Assembly (NCBI GenBank): GCA_017935805.1
Contig: JAGBGV010000022.1
Location: 1-8,877, forward strand
Source: Clostridia bacterium
GTDB taxonomy: Bacteria > Bacillota_A > Clostridia > Oscillospirales > CAG-272
Direction: 5' to 3'
Length of the DNA: 8,877 nt
Positions 1 through 6,026 of the stretch are shown here, piece after piece. Below the pieces are notes generated by a model. The model saw only the letters and a list, made by a program, of their open reading frames with translations, was not told the origin of the DNA and ran no database searches. Position 1 is the stretch's first letter; the number at the start of each line of letters is the position of its first letter. Made by a program: the position numbers and the translations under genes.

Positions 1-60
1 ACCAAGTCTCCGAATCGGTTTGGGAGCACTATGTCGCAGGTTCAAATCCTGTCATTCCAA
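1..60 (+). tRNA. tRNA-like 3' portion, cut by the left window edge; isotype not assignable
   Basis: The right end is a textbook tRNA 3' half. There is a T-stem GCAGG (36-40), a T-loop TTCAAAT (41-47), a closing strand CCTGT (48-52, one G-U pair), then seven bases CATTCCA (53-59) that would be the 3' acceptor strand, and a discriminator A at 60. CCA is not encoded, as is common in Firmicutes. The 5' acceptor strand (expected near TGGAATG) is not in the window, so the gene starts before base 1. The part from 1 to 35 does not fold into a normal anticodon arm next to the T-arm. TTTGGGA (19-25) looks like a Pro(UGG) anticodon loop, but its flanks ATCGG and GCACT do not pair. CTCC (8-11) and GGAG (23-26) instead form a D-arm-like hairpin. 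It may be an unusual or degenerate tRNA, so I give no amino acid. Confidence 0.55.
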
Positions 61-66
61 TAGAAA

Positions 67-109
67 AATCCGAACGTTCTCTTGTAGCGAGAGTGTTCGG
101 ATTATTTTT
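67..109. terminator. Bidirectional intrinsic terminator between the tRNA-like gene and the phosphoglycerol transferase gene
   Basis: A 15-bp stem pairs 67-81 with 89-103, with two G-U wobbles, around the 7-nt loop TTGTAGC. On the plus strand it is followed by TTTTT (105-109). On the minus strand the A run at 64-68 becomes a U tract. It can therefore end both the tRNA-like transcript and the convergent minus-strand operon, whose last stop codon is at 116-118. Confidence 0.85.
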
Positions 110-115
110 GTTTAG

Positions 116-1714
116 TTATTCTGCAGCGGTTTCTTCAGCCTCGACTACAACAACTCTGCCTGCAAGCTCGGGACAGAATTCATTAATATAGTATTCGGAA
201 TATTTCTGGATCTCGGTTTCAAGCACGTCGTATCCAAGCTGCTCTGCAAGAGTTGGGATGGTTGAAAACATATTTGTTCCAAGCCCAAGACGCTCCCCGG
301 GAATTTTGAATCCCATTGCCGCAAGAGTCGTCGGGAACATATCAAACGCAGTCCATGTACGTCCTGTCTCTGTGGTGTAAGCAGACTGATTTGCTTCAGT
401 TGCGACGTTGATAAAGCAGTTGTAAACAGTACGTTCACCTGCCGGAATCTTACTTACAAGGCGCGAGTCCATTCTTGGATGGTCACCTGATATTACTATA
501 ACTGTGTCCTCGTACCAATCCTGCGCTTGACACCATTCAACAAATTCAACAGTCTGCTTGTCTATGCAGGATATCACGTTTGCAGTATGAGCATATTTTT
601 CGGAAAGATCAGTATAGTCAGAGCCGCAAAGTTCGCATTTATAGCCGCCGTTATGATGAGCATCAACTGTCAGCATGGTGAAATTGAAAGGGTCACCGCT
701 GCTTGCAAGATCAGACAGTTTCCGTTTAGCTATATCAAATAGAATGTAATCCTCAAATCCCCAGAAGCCGTTGTGATAGTCAGCAGGAACAGCGCCCTCT
801 GCACGAGCCGTGTTGAGATCGTATATATCATAGCTTCCGTGCTGCTGATAATATTTATCACGTCCGCCAAACTCTATCTCCGAGCCGCATAGGAACACCT
901 GCATGTAGCCCTTCTCATGAAGAATATCTCCGAGAGTAACAAGTCCCGACGCAAAGTATTCTTCCTTGCTCATGGCGTTATTGCCGTTGTCTCCAAGTGG
1001 GAACGAGAACGGAATGCCGGATGAAGTAGCGAGAAGCGCCGCGATAGTCCAGCCCGTTCCTTGAGGTGTGAGGAATCCTCCAAGGCGTCCATCTTCCTTC
1101 TCGGTAAAGGATATATTATCATTTGCAAGCGCGGTGAGCTCAGGCATATAGTTTTCCTTCTGCTTTCCGCCGTCCTCTACCGAGGCATAGGTAGATTCCA
1201 TACTCTCGAGATATATGTAAATAAGATTCTTCGTTTTTCCGTCGGATGTGATGAGCGCAGGCTCGGGCTTTACGTAGTATTCCTCATAGAAGCTGGTTTT
1301 GCCGTGCTTCAGTTCAAGATATCTTGGGATTCTCATTACAAACACGCCCCAAGTAGCTGAAATCAGAAGAAATACCACACACAGCAAAGCTCCAATTCGC
1401 TTAAGCCACTTTGCCACGCGTTGAGACTTGGGGTATAGGAGCAAGTTAATAACAAGCAGCACACCGACATACACAATGATCGCCGCAACTGCCGCGGGAA
1501 CAGTAACGCTAATGATCTCCTTAATTGTCTCAGCACCTGTTCCCTGCAAAGGAGACGCGAGGACATACAAAAGAGTTTTGAACTCTACATCAAATGTTTT
1601 CTTATACCATATGCAAAGCGCAAATGCCGCTGAGCTGATTGCAAAGATCAGACCAAATATAGCATAAAGCACATATTTCCATATCGGGAACGAGTTCGTT
1701 GCTTTGGATCGCAT
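116..1714 (-). CDS. Membrane-anchored phosphoglycerol transferase, OpgB/LtaS sulfatase-fold family
   Basis: This 532-residue protein has an N-terminal membrane part with about three hydrophobic segments (roughly residues 13-35, 68-94 and 105-127), followed by a large extracellular alkaline-phosphatase/sulfatase-type domain. Family enzymes move glycerol-1-phosphate from phosphatidylglycerol to a polymer or glycan and release diacylglycerol. The expected catalytic set is visible: metal ligand E170 in the YLESME context, nucleophile T223 in GTGWTIAA, H353/H354 in LTVDAHH, and D411-H412 in SGDHPRM. The wording around these motifs (GTGWTIA, SSGIP, LTVDAHH, WYEDTVIVISGDH) recalls E. coli OpgB (MdoB) more than S. 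aureus LtaS. A lipoteichoic acid synthase, a primase or a glycan-modifying role all remain possible. The ATG start has AAGG eight bases upstream (site 1723-1728). It follows the MATE gene 3118-1742 by 27 nt, so the two are probably co-transcribed. C360 and C363 form a CxxC in the extracellular domain, and C383 lies in a context that also carries Cys in OpgB. Confidence 0.9.
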   Translation of the reverse strand: MRSKATNSFPIWKYVLYAIFGLIFAISSAAFALCIWYKKTFDVEFKTLLYVLASPLQGTGAETIKEIISVTVPAAVAAIIVYVGVLLVINLLLYPKSQRVAKWLKRIGALLCVVFLLISATWGVFVMRIPRYLELKHGKTSFYEEYYVKPEPALITSDGKTKNLIYIYLESMESTYASVEDGGKQKENYMPELTALANDNISFTEKEDGRLGGFLTPQGTGWTIAALLATSSGIPFSFPLGDNGNNAMSKEEYFASGLVTLGDILHEKGYMQVFLCGSEIEFGGRDKYYQQHGSYDIYDLNTARAEGAVPADYHNGFWGFEDYILFDIAKRKLSDLASSGDPFNFTMLTVDAHHNGGYKCELCGSDYTDLSEKYAHTANVISCIDKQTVEFVEWCQAQDWYEDTVIVISGDHPRMDSRLVSKIPAGERTVYNCFINVATEANQSAYTTETGRTWTAFDMFPTTLAAMGFKIPGERLGLGTNMFSTIPTLAEQLGYDVLETEIQKYSEYYINEFCPELAGRVVVVEAEETAAE

Positions 1715-1741
1715 AATTCCAACCTTTCAAAGTATTATTAC

Positions 1742-3118
1742 TCAATAATTATTATCTACCATGGGAGACTCTTCCCTGCCGCCGAGCAGTTTTTTATAGC
1801 TAAGCAGATACGGTACCATTACAAGGAGCAATGCACCAACCCACGCCACAGGCTCGGATACGAACAGTGCGTCGCTACCCATCCAGTGAATAACCACCTT
1901 CGCCATGACTACTCTTGCGAGGCATTCCGCGACTCCGGAAAGCATTGACCAGACAGATATCTCCATTGCCTGAAGCGCGTTTCTGAACACGTGGACAAGA
2001 TACAGTATCACAAGATATACCGACATTATGGTAAGATAATGAACAGCTATATCAAGAGCTTCGGCTCCTCCCGGTTCATTGATATCAAGGAATAGTTGAA
2101 GCATATATTTTCTCGATAGAAGCGTGAGCCCGGTTACGACAATTGCCATGATCACCACAATATATGTTGAGGTAAGCACGCCTTTTTTGACTCTGGCATA
2201 GTTCCTTGCGCCGTAATTCTGAGCGAGAAATGTGCACGCCGCAAGGCCAAGCGATATGGCACTGCACTCAAGCAGACCGTACACCTTGTTTGTTGCGGTA
2301 TATCCTGCAATGAAAATGCTTCCCTGATCGTTGACACTTGACTGAAGTATGATACCGCCAATGGCGACTGTAACAAACTGCAGCGCAAGAGGTACACCAA
2401 ACAGAATAAGACTTTTCAGCAGCCTGAAATCCGGCTTCCATACTGATTTATCAAGATTTACACACTCGATCTTCAGTATCTTGACAATACAGAATATCAG
2501 TGAAACAAGCTGTGACATAACTGAAGCAACCGCCGCGCCAAACACTCCCCAATCGAACACGAACACAAACAAGCAGTCGAGACCGATATTCAAGAGAGCC
2601 GCTATTATCATTGCAACAAGGGGAGTTTTTCCGTCTCCGAATGCACGCAAGACAGAGGATGCCATATTGTATGCCGTAACAATGATCGTGCCTGATATCA
2701 TTGTCATGAGGTATGTGCTGGACCAGCCGAATATATCGCTCGGTGTTTTGAGCAGCGTGAGCAATGGCTTTGTTGCAAGCAGTCCGCCTATGGTGAATAT
2801 TGCACCGATGACAACGCAAAGGATCGTTGACATTGCAATTGATTTGTTCAGTCTGCGATAGTTTTTCTCTCCGAAATATCGTGAAACATATGTGGAAAAT
2901 CCCTGTGTCATGCCGGTAATCGACCAAAGTATCAGCCAATAGCACCAGTCTGTAGCACCGACGGCAGCAAGTGCCTTAACGCCGCCCCCCCTGCCCACAA
3001 TAGCAGCGTCTGCTATCAAGTATAATTGTTGTCCTATATTTGTAATGATAAGAGGCAGCGCAAACTTCAGTATATGCTTTGTCGGACTGCCTGTTGTCAT
3101 GTCAACCGTTCTGCTCAT
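1742..3118 (-). CDS. MATE family multidrug/cation antiporter (first of three)
   Basis: This 458-residue integral membrane protein has about 12 hydrophobic segments arranged as two homologous halves (roughly residues 15-215 and 232-440). MATE proteins export cationic drugs and metabolites in exchange for Na+ or H+. Family signs are the TM1 acidic residue D37 in LIADAAIVG, the LRAFGDGKTP loop (157-166), the NIGLDCLFVFVFDWGVFGAA segment (177-196), and QNYGARNYARVKKG (300-313) opening the second-half loop. The length is normal for the family. The ATG start has GGAG at 3124-3127, five bases upstream. It is first in a probable two-gene unit with the phosphoglycerol transferase and diverges from a second MATE gene. 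Its promoter carries a 22-bp inverted repeat, which suggests repressor control. The exported substrate cannot be told from sequence; a lipid or cell-wall-related cargo is conceivable because of its partner gene but is not shown. Confidence 0.95.
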   Translation of the reverse strand: MSRTVDMTTGSPTKHILKFALPLIITNIGQQLYLIADAAIVGRGGGVKALAAVGATDWCYWLILWSITGMTQGFSTYVSRYFGEKNYRRLNKSIAMSTILCVVIGAIFTIGGLLATKPLLTLLKTPSDIFGWSSTYLMTMISGTIIVTAYNMASSVLRAFGDGKTPLVAMIIAALLNIGLDCLFVFVFDWGVFGAAVASVMSQLVSLIFCIVKILKIECVNLDKSVWKPDFRLLKSLILFGVPLALQFVTVAIGGIILQSSVNDQGSIFIAGYTATNKVYGLLECSAISLGLAACTFLAQNYGARNYARVKKGVLTSTYIVVIMAIVVTGLTLLSRKYMLQLFLDINEPGGAEALDIAVHYLTIMSVYLVILYLVHVFRNALQAMEISVWSMLSGVAECLARVVMAKVVIHWMGSDALFVSEPVAWVGALLLVMVPYLLSYKKLLGGREESPMVDNNY

Positions 3119-3142
3119 TTTGTCTCCGAAAAAAGTATTGCT

Positions 3143-3164
3143 ATGAAATAATATACTATTTCAT
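3143..3164. promoter_or_regulatory. Inverted repeat overlapping the -10 box, likely operator
   Basis: The arms ATGAAATA (3143-3150) and TATTTCAT (3157-3164) are perfect reverse complements separated by six bases with a palindromic TATA core. The repeat covers the -10 element and the predicted transcription start of the minus-strand MATE gene. Only one arm or less would be in the transcript, so a DNA-binding site for a dimeric repressor (for example MarR- or TetR-like) fits better than an RNA hairpin. The cognate regulator is not in the window in an obvious form. Confidence 0.6.
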
Positions 3165-3178
3165 CTGCCGAGAGTCAA
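3150..3178 (-). promoter_or_regulatory. Sigma-A-type promoter of the MATE/phosphoglycerol transferase unit
   Basis: Read on the minus strand, a -35 element TTGACT (3173-3178) is separated by 17 bp from a -10 element TATATT (3150-3155). The predicted start of transcription is near 3143, about 25 nt before the ATG. Spacing is ideal and the -35 matches consensus at five of six positions. Confidence 0.75.
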
Positions 3179-3218
3179 GGCTTCGGGAGAATATTTTTTC
3201 AAAACCTCTTCAAAGACG

Positions 3219-3247
3219 TTGTATTACGCGAAAAATTGTGGTAAAAT
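3219..3247 (+). promoter_or_regulatory. Promoter of the second MATE gene and the mmcQ/yjbR-family gene
   Basis: A -35-like TTGTAT (3219-3224) lies 17 bp before a -10 TAAAAT (3242-3247). A TG dinucleotide at 3239-3240 gives an extended -10. The predicted start is near 3254, giving a leader of about 38 nt. Confidence 0.6.
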
Positions 3248-3266
3248 GGAATATAAGCACAATTTT
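3232..3266. promoter_or_regulatory. 9-bp inverted repeat flanking the -10 box, likely operator
   Basis: AAAATTGTG (3232-3240) and CACAATTTT (3258-3266) are perfect reverse complements with a 17-bp spacer. The -10 box sits inside the spacer. Centre-to-centre distance is 26 bp, so the arms lie on roughly the same DNA face, and a dimeric or tetrameric repressor could close the promoter. The arm sequence differs from the repeat of the neighbouring divergent promoter, so a separate regulator is likely. Confidence 0.55.
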
Positions 3267-3272
3267 AGTCAT

Positions 3273-3279
3273 GGGGAGG
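3273..3279 (+). promoter_or_regulatory. Ribosome binding site that decides the GTG start of the second MATE gene
   Basis: GGGGAGG is a near-perfect Shine-Dalgarno sequence. The closest ATG (3282) is only two bases away and opens a frame of six codons ending at TAA 3300-3302. The ATG at 3271 runs into TAA at 3280-3282. The long frame therefore most likely starts at GTG 3292-3294, with a slightly long 12-nt spacing. Confidence 0.6.
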
Positions 3280-3291
3280 TAATGCGTCACC

Positions 3292-4662
3292 GTGAGCAGT
3301 AAAGGCTTGTCTAAAAATTTTACTGAAGGCAATATATGGCGTCAGCTTTTCTTCTTCTCTCTGCCGTTTATGGCGTCGAATGCCCTTCAGGTTTTATACA
3401 GCACCATCGACATGATCATCGTTGGCGAATATGTCGGTACTCCCGGTCTGTCTGCAGTATCACAGAGCAGTCAGATTGTCAACTTCGCGGCAATGGTGTG
3501 TCTGGGCTTCTCCAATGCAGGTCAGGTATTGCTTTCGCAGGCAATAGGTGCAGGCAAGCGCAAAGAAATGAACAGCATCATAGGCACGCTTTTCGGGTTT
3601 ATCTCTATTCTCGCCCTTGTTTTGACAGCCGTTATTCTGTCTCTCCAGAAATGGATACTTGACGCTATCAACATTCCCGCGGAATCCTACCATATGGCAA
3701 AGGATTACCTCATAATCTGTGGCGCAGGTCTCGTATTCACCGCAGGGTACAACATGGTCTCCGCTGTTCTCCGCGGTATGGGAGACGCAAAACGCCCGTT
3801 TCTCTTTATCGGAATTGCATCTGCAGTCAATCTGGTGCTGGATATTATCTTCACAGGCTTCCTCGGTTGGGGTGTTGCAGGCGCTGCTTGGGCTACTATT
3901 ATCGGACAAGCGGTGTCATTCATATTCTCTCTGTATTATCTCTATCGCCGACGCGAGGAATTCGGCTTCGATTTCAAGCGCGAACGCTTTACTATAAACG
4001 GAAAATATGCAGGCATGATAGCGAATCTCGGCACTCCCATGGCAATTCAGTCCGGATGCATAAATCTTTCAATGCTTGTTGTAAACTCAATGATAAACGA
4101 TGTTGGCGTAGTTGCTTCTGCCACATTTGGCGTCGGCGTGCGAACTGATGATATCGTTAACAAGATCTCACAAGGTATTCAGTATGCCGCTGTTCCCATG
4201 ATCAGTCATAATATCGGAGCAAAGAAAAACGAGCGTGCCAAGCAGGTCGTTTACCGTGCGTGGGTATTCTCTGCTGCGCTCACCCTGTTCTTCATGATTC
4301 TTTACATCACACTCGGCAAGCAACTGTTCATGATCTTCTCAGATGACCCACTGGTACACGGTATGTCGGGCGAGTTTATCCGTGCAATACTGTGGATGTT
4401 CCCTGCCTTTGCCATTATGCGAGGCAGCGGTGCTTTCATCCAAGGTATCGGTAATGCACGACTTAGCATGGTGCTTGCTTTGCTCGACGGAGTTGTTCTG
4501 CGAATCGGGCTCAGCTGGCTCTTTGGTATTTATATCCGGTGGGGCTTCTTCGGATTTGTTCTCGGATACGGTCTTGCCCCATACGGATATGCAATACCAA
4601 GTATGCTCTACTTCCTCGCCGGCAAATGGCAAAAGAAAAAGACCCTTGCCGAGAAGATATAA
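3292..4662 (+). CDS. MATE family multidrug/cation antiporter (second of three)
   Basis: This 456-residue membrane protein has the two-half, about 12-helix plan of MATE exporters. Visible family signs are D40 in the TM1 segment YSTIDMIIVG, the loop LRGMGDAKRPF (160-170), NLVLDIIFTGFLGWGVAGAA (180-199), and SHNIGAKKNERAK (305-317) after the second-half helices. It begins with GTG, because no in-frame ATG fits the upstream Shine-Dalgarno site. The C-terminus ends in a short basic tail (KWQKKKTLAEK). It is only distantly similar to the divergent MATE gene on its left, so this is not a recent duplication. The mmcQ/yjbR-family gene follows after 21 nt, with no terminator between, so they form an operon. 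Control is probably through the inverted repeat around its -10 box. The substrate is unknown. Confidence 0.95.
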   Translation: MSSKGLSKNFTEGNIWRQLFFFSLPFMASNALQVLYSTIDMIIVGEYVGTPGLSAVSQSSQIVNFAAMVCLGFSNAGQVLLSQAIGAGKRKEMNSIIGTLFGFISILALVLTAVILSLQKWILDAINIPAESYHMAKDYLIICGAGLVFTAGYNMVSAVLRGMGDAKRPFLFIGIASAVNLVLDIIFTGFLGWGVAGAAWATIIGQAVSFIFSLYYLYRRREEFGFDFKRERFTINGKYAGMIANLGTPMAIQSGCINLSMLVVNSMINDVGVVASATFGVGVRTDDIVNKISQGIQYAAVPMISHNIGAKKNERAKQVVYRAWVFSAALTLFFMILYITLGKQLFMIFSDDPLVHGMSGEFIRAILWMFPAFAIMRGSGAFIQGIGNARLSMVLALLDGVVLRIGLSWLFGIYIRWGFFGFVLGYGLAPYGYAIPSMLYFLAGKWQKKKTLAEKI

Positions 4663-4683
4663 ACCAGTTGAGGAGATAAAACA

Positions 4684-5052
4684 ATGAACAGAGACGAGTT
4701 TATCGCATATACTGAAGAAACATATAGTGTGACCGCTGAACATCCTTTCCCTGATGACACAGTTACAACCGTTTTCCGACACGGCGAAAACCGAAAATGG
4801 TTTGCAATCGTAATGACTATACCAAAATCAAAGCTCGGGCTTTCAGCGGACGGAATGATCGACGTTGTGAACGTGAAGTGTGACCCCGAGGTCATCTATT
4901 CTTTTCACTCTGAGCCCGGTATGTACCCCGCATATCACATGAACAAGCGTCACTGGATTACAGCGGCACTTGACGGCACAGCGGAAGAAGAAAAGATCAA
5001 ATGGCTTCTTGACATCAGCTACGATCTTACGGGAATAAAGAGAAAAAATTAA
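4684..5052 (+). CDS. MmcQ/YjbR family protein
   Basis: This small soluble protein of 122 residues belongs to the MmcQ/YjbR (DUF419) family. Its clearest mark is the C-terminal signature around residues 78-91 (PGMYPAYHMNKRHW). Other family-like parts are the KWFAIVMTIPKSKLGL strand region (38-53), the VKCDP segment (64-68), and the final helix with SYDL (112-115). Family members have a CyaY-like alpha/beta fold and are often labelled DNA-binding, but their biochemical role is poorly established. The ATG is preceded by GAGGAG (4670-4675) at an 8-nt spacing. It is co-transcribed with the second MATE gene and closes that operon before a hairpin terminator. A link to control or function of the transporter is suggested only by position. 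There is no signal peptide and no membrane segment. Confidence 0.9.
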   Translation: MNRDEFIAYTEETYSVTAEHPFPDDTVTTVFRHGENRKWFAIVMTIPKSKLGLSADGMIDVVNVKCDPEVIYSFHSEPGMYPAYHMNKRHWITAALDGTAEEEKIKWLLDISYDLTGIKRKN

Positions 5053-5063
5053 AAATGAATTCC

Positions 5064-5106
5064 GCCGGTGAGTGCACTTGACGCTCATCGGCATTCTTTT
5101 TCTTTA
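5064..5106 (+). terminator. Intrinsic terminator of the MATE-mmcQ/yjbR operon
   Basis: An 11-bp GC-rich stem pairs GCCGGTGAGTG (5064-5074) with CGCTCATCGGC (5082-5092), with two G-U pairs, around the loop CACTTGA. It is followed by ATTCTTTTTCTTTATT. It lies 11 nt after the stop codon. Confidence 0.85.
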
Positions 5107-5155
5107 TTCTCAATTATTGTTGATTTTACTACATATCTTATACACACATTTTTTA

Positions 5156-5184
5156 TGGAATTGTTCACAGAATGAAGGTATAAT
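5156..5184 (+). promoter_or_regulatory. Probable promoter of the acyltransferase/PAP2 pair
   Basis: A perfect -10 TATAAT (5179-5184) has only a weak -35 (TGGAAT, 5156-5161) at 17 bp. A second possible -10, TATACT (5212-5217), lies within the 10-bp palindrome AGTATATACT (5208-5217) close to the ribosome binding site. The 5107-5220 stretch is very AT-rich and holds nothing else I can name. Confidence 0.5.
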
Positions 5185-5220
5185 ATTTATTATTGAGTCA
5201 AAAATTTAGTATATACTTTT

Positions 5221-5228
5221 GAAAGGGG
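5221..5228 (+). promoter_or_regulatory. Ribosome binding site that fixes the acyltransferase start at ATG 5238
   Basis: GAAAGGGG ends nine bases before ATG 5238. The in-frame TTG at 5229 directly touches this site and is too close to serve as start. Confidence 0.75.
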
Positions 5229-5237
5229 TTGATATTT

Positions 5238-6026
5238 ATGGCAAAGAAGAAAAGAAACAGCATTCCGTTCAGAATTGCTAAGTTTTTTGTTCGTGCCCTC
5301 TACCCCAAAATTGAGATAGTAGAGCAAGAACTTCTGTCCGGCGAGCCAATGGTCTTTGTCGGAAATCATTCACAAGTGCATGGACCTCTCGCCTGTGAGC
5401 TGTACTTCCCCGACAACTGCTATGCCTGGTGCGAGGGTCAGATGGTTCACCTTAAAGAAGTGCCTGCATATGCATATGTTGATTTTTGGTCATACAAGCC
5501 GAAATCAATGCAATGGTTTTATAAGATTCTCTCGTACATCATCGCGCCTATTGCTGTATTCATTTTCAAGAACGCAAGAACGATTCCCGTATATCACGAC
5601 ACACGCATCGTCAGCACTATTCGCGAATCAATGAATCTGCTCGATAGCGGAAATCATGTGATAATCTTTCCGGAGCATGATGTGGAGTACAATAACATTC
5701 TCTACGACTTTCAGGAGAGATTCATTGAACTTGCCAGATTCTATCACAAGAAGAGGGGAAAAATTCTGTCGTTTGTTCCCATGTATATTGCTCCCAAGCT
5801 GAAAAAGACATATTTCGGTCAACCCATCAAGTTTGATCCCACGAATGATATCGCACTCGAAAGAGACAGAATAAGAGAATACCTCATGACGGAGATAACA
5901 AATATCGCCCGCGCTCTTCCCGAGCACACCGTCGTACCGTACAGAAACGTATCGAAGAAATTATATCCAAAGAATATTCCCGCTGACCCACAGGAGGACA
6001 CGGAAAATGCGAAAGCCGGTAGTTGA
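5238..6026 (+). CDS. PlsC-like lysophospholipid acyltransferase with an atypical active-site motif
   Basis: This 262-residue protein carries the LPLAT/PlsC acyltransferase domain (about residues 25-200). Typical members acylate lysophosphatidic acid to phosphatidic acid at the membrane. Block I is at NHSQVHGPL (43-51): His44 is present, but the Asp five residues later in the canonical HX4D is Gly49. Block II-like residues are TIPVYHDTR (115-123), block III is FPEHD (144-148, instead of FPEG), and block IV is FVPMYIAP (179-186). Hydrophobic stretches at about 98-112 could sit on the membrane. The first residues are very basic (AKKKR). The last 20 nt overlap the start of the PAP2 gene, so translation is probably coupled. 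The other blocks and the whole fold are kept, so it may be a divergent but active acyltransferase with another acceptor, or it may have lost catalysis. Substrate is not known. Confidence 0.85.
   Translation: MAKKKRNSIPFRIAKFFVRALYPKIEIVEQELLSGEPMVFVGNHSQVHGPLACELYFPDNCYAWCEGQMVHLKEVPAYAYVDFWSYKPKSMQWFYKILSYIIAPIAVFIFKNARTIPVYHDTRIVSTIRESMNLLDSGNHVIIFPEHDVEYNNILYDFQERFIELARFYHKKRGKILSFVPMYIAPKLKKTYFGQPIKFDPTNDIALERDRIREYLMTEITNIARALPEHTVVPYRNVSKKLYPKNIPADPQEDTENAKAGS
5992..5997 (+). promoter_or_regulatory. Ribosome binding site of the PAP2 gene, inside the acyltransferase gene
   Basis: AGGAGG lies within the last codons of the upstream gene, nine bases before ATG 6007. This supports a true overlapping start rather than a later one. 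Confidence 0.8.

Noticed and set aside
2349..2945. Long open frames on both strands inside the first MATE gene (2349-2861 plus, 2451-2945 minus)
   Set aside because: They lie wholly within a well-supported MATE gene, have no ribosome binding site that I trust, and encode low-plausibility sequences with no family features.
3119..3291. A riboswitch or structured leader in the divergent intergenic region
   Set aside because: Both predicted leaders are short (about 25 and 38 nt), and the inverted repeats straddle the promoters rather than lying within one transcript.
3460..3909. 149-codon minus-strand frame opposite the second MATE gene
   Set aside because: Antisense shadow of a clear coding gene. 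Its composition is rich in Cys, His and Asn, as expected for a reversed frame, and I find no motif in it.
5229..5231. TTG as the start of the acyltransferase gene
   Set aside because: It abuts the Shine-Dalgarno bases, leaving no spacing. ATG 5238 is at an ideal nine bases.
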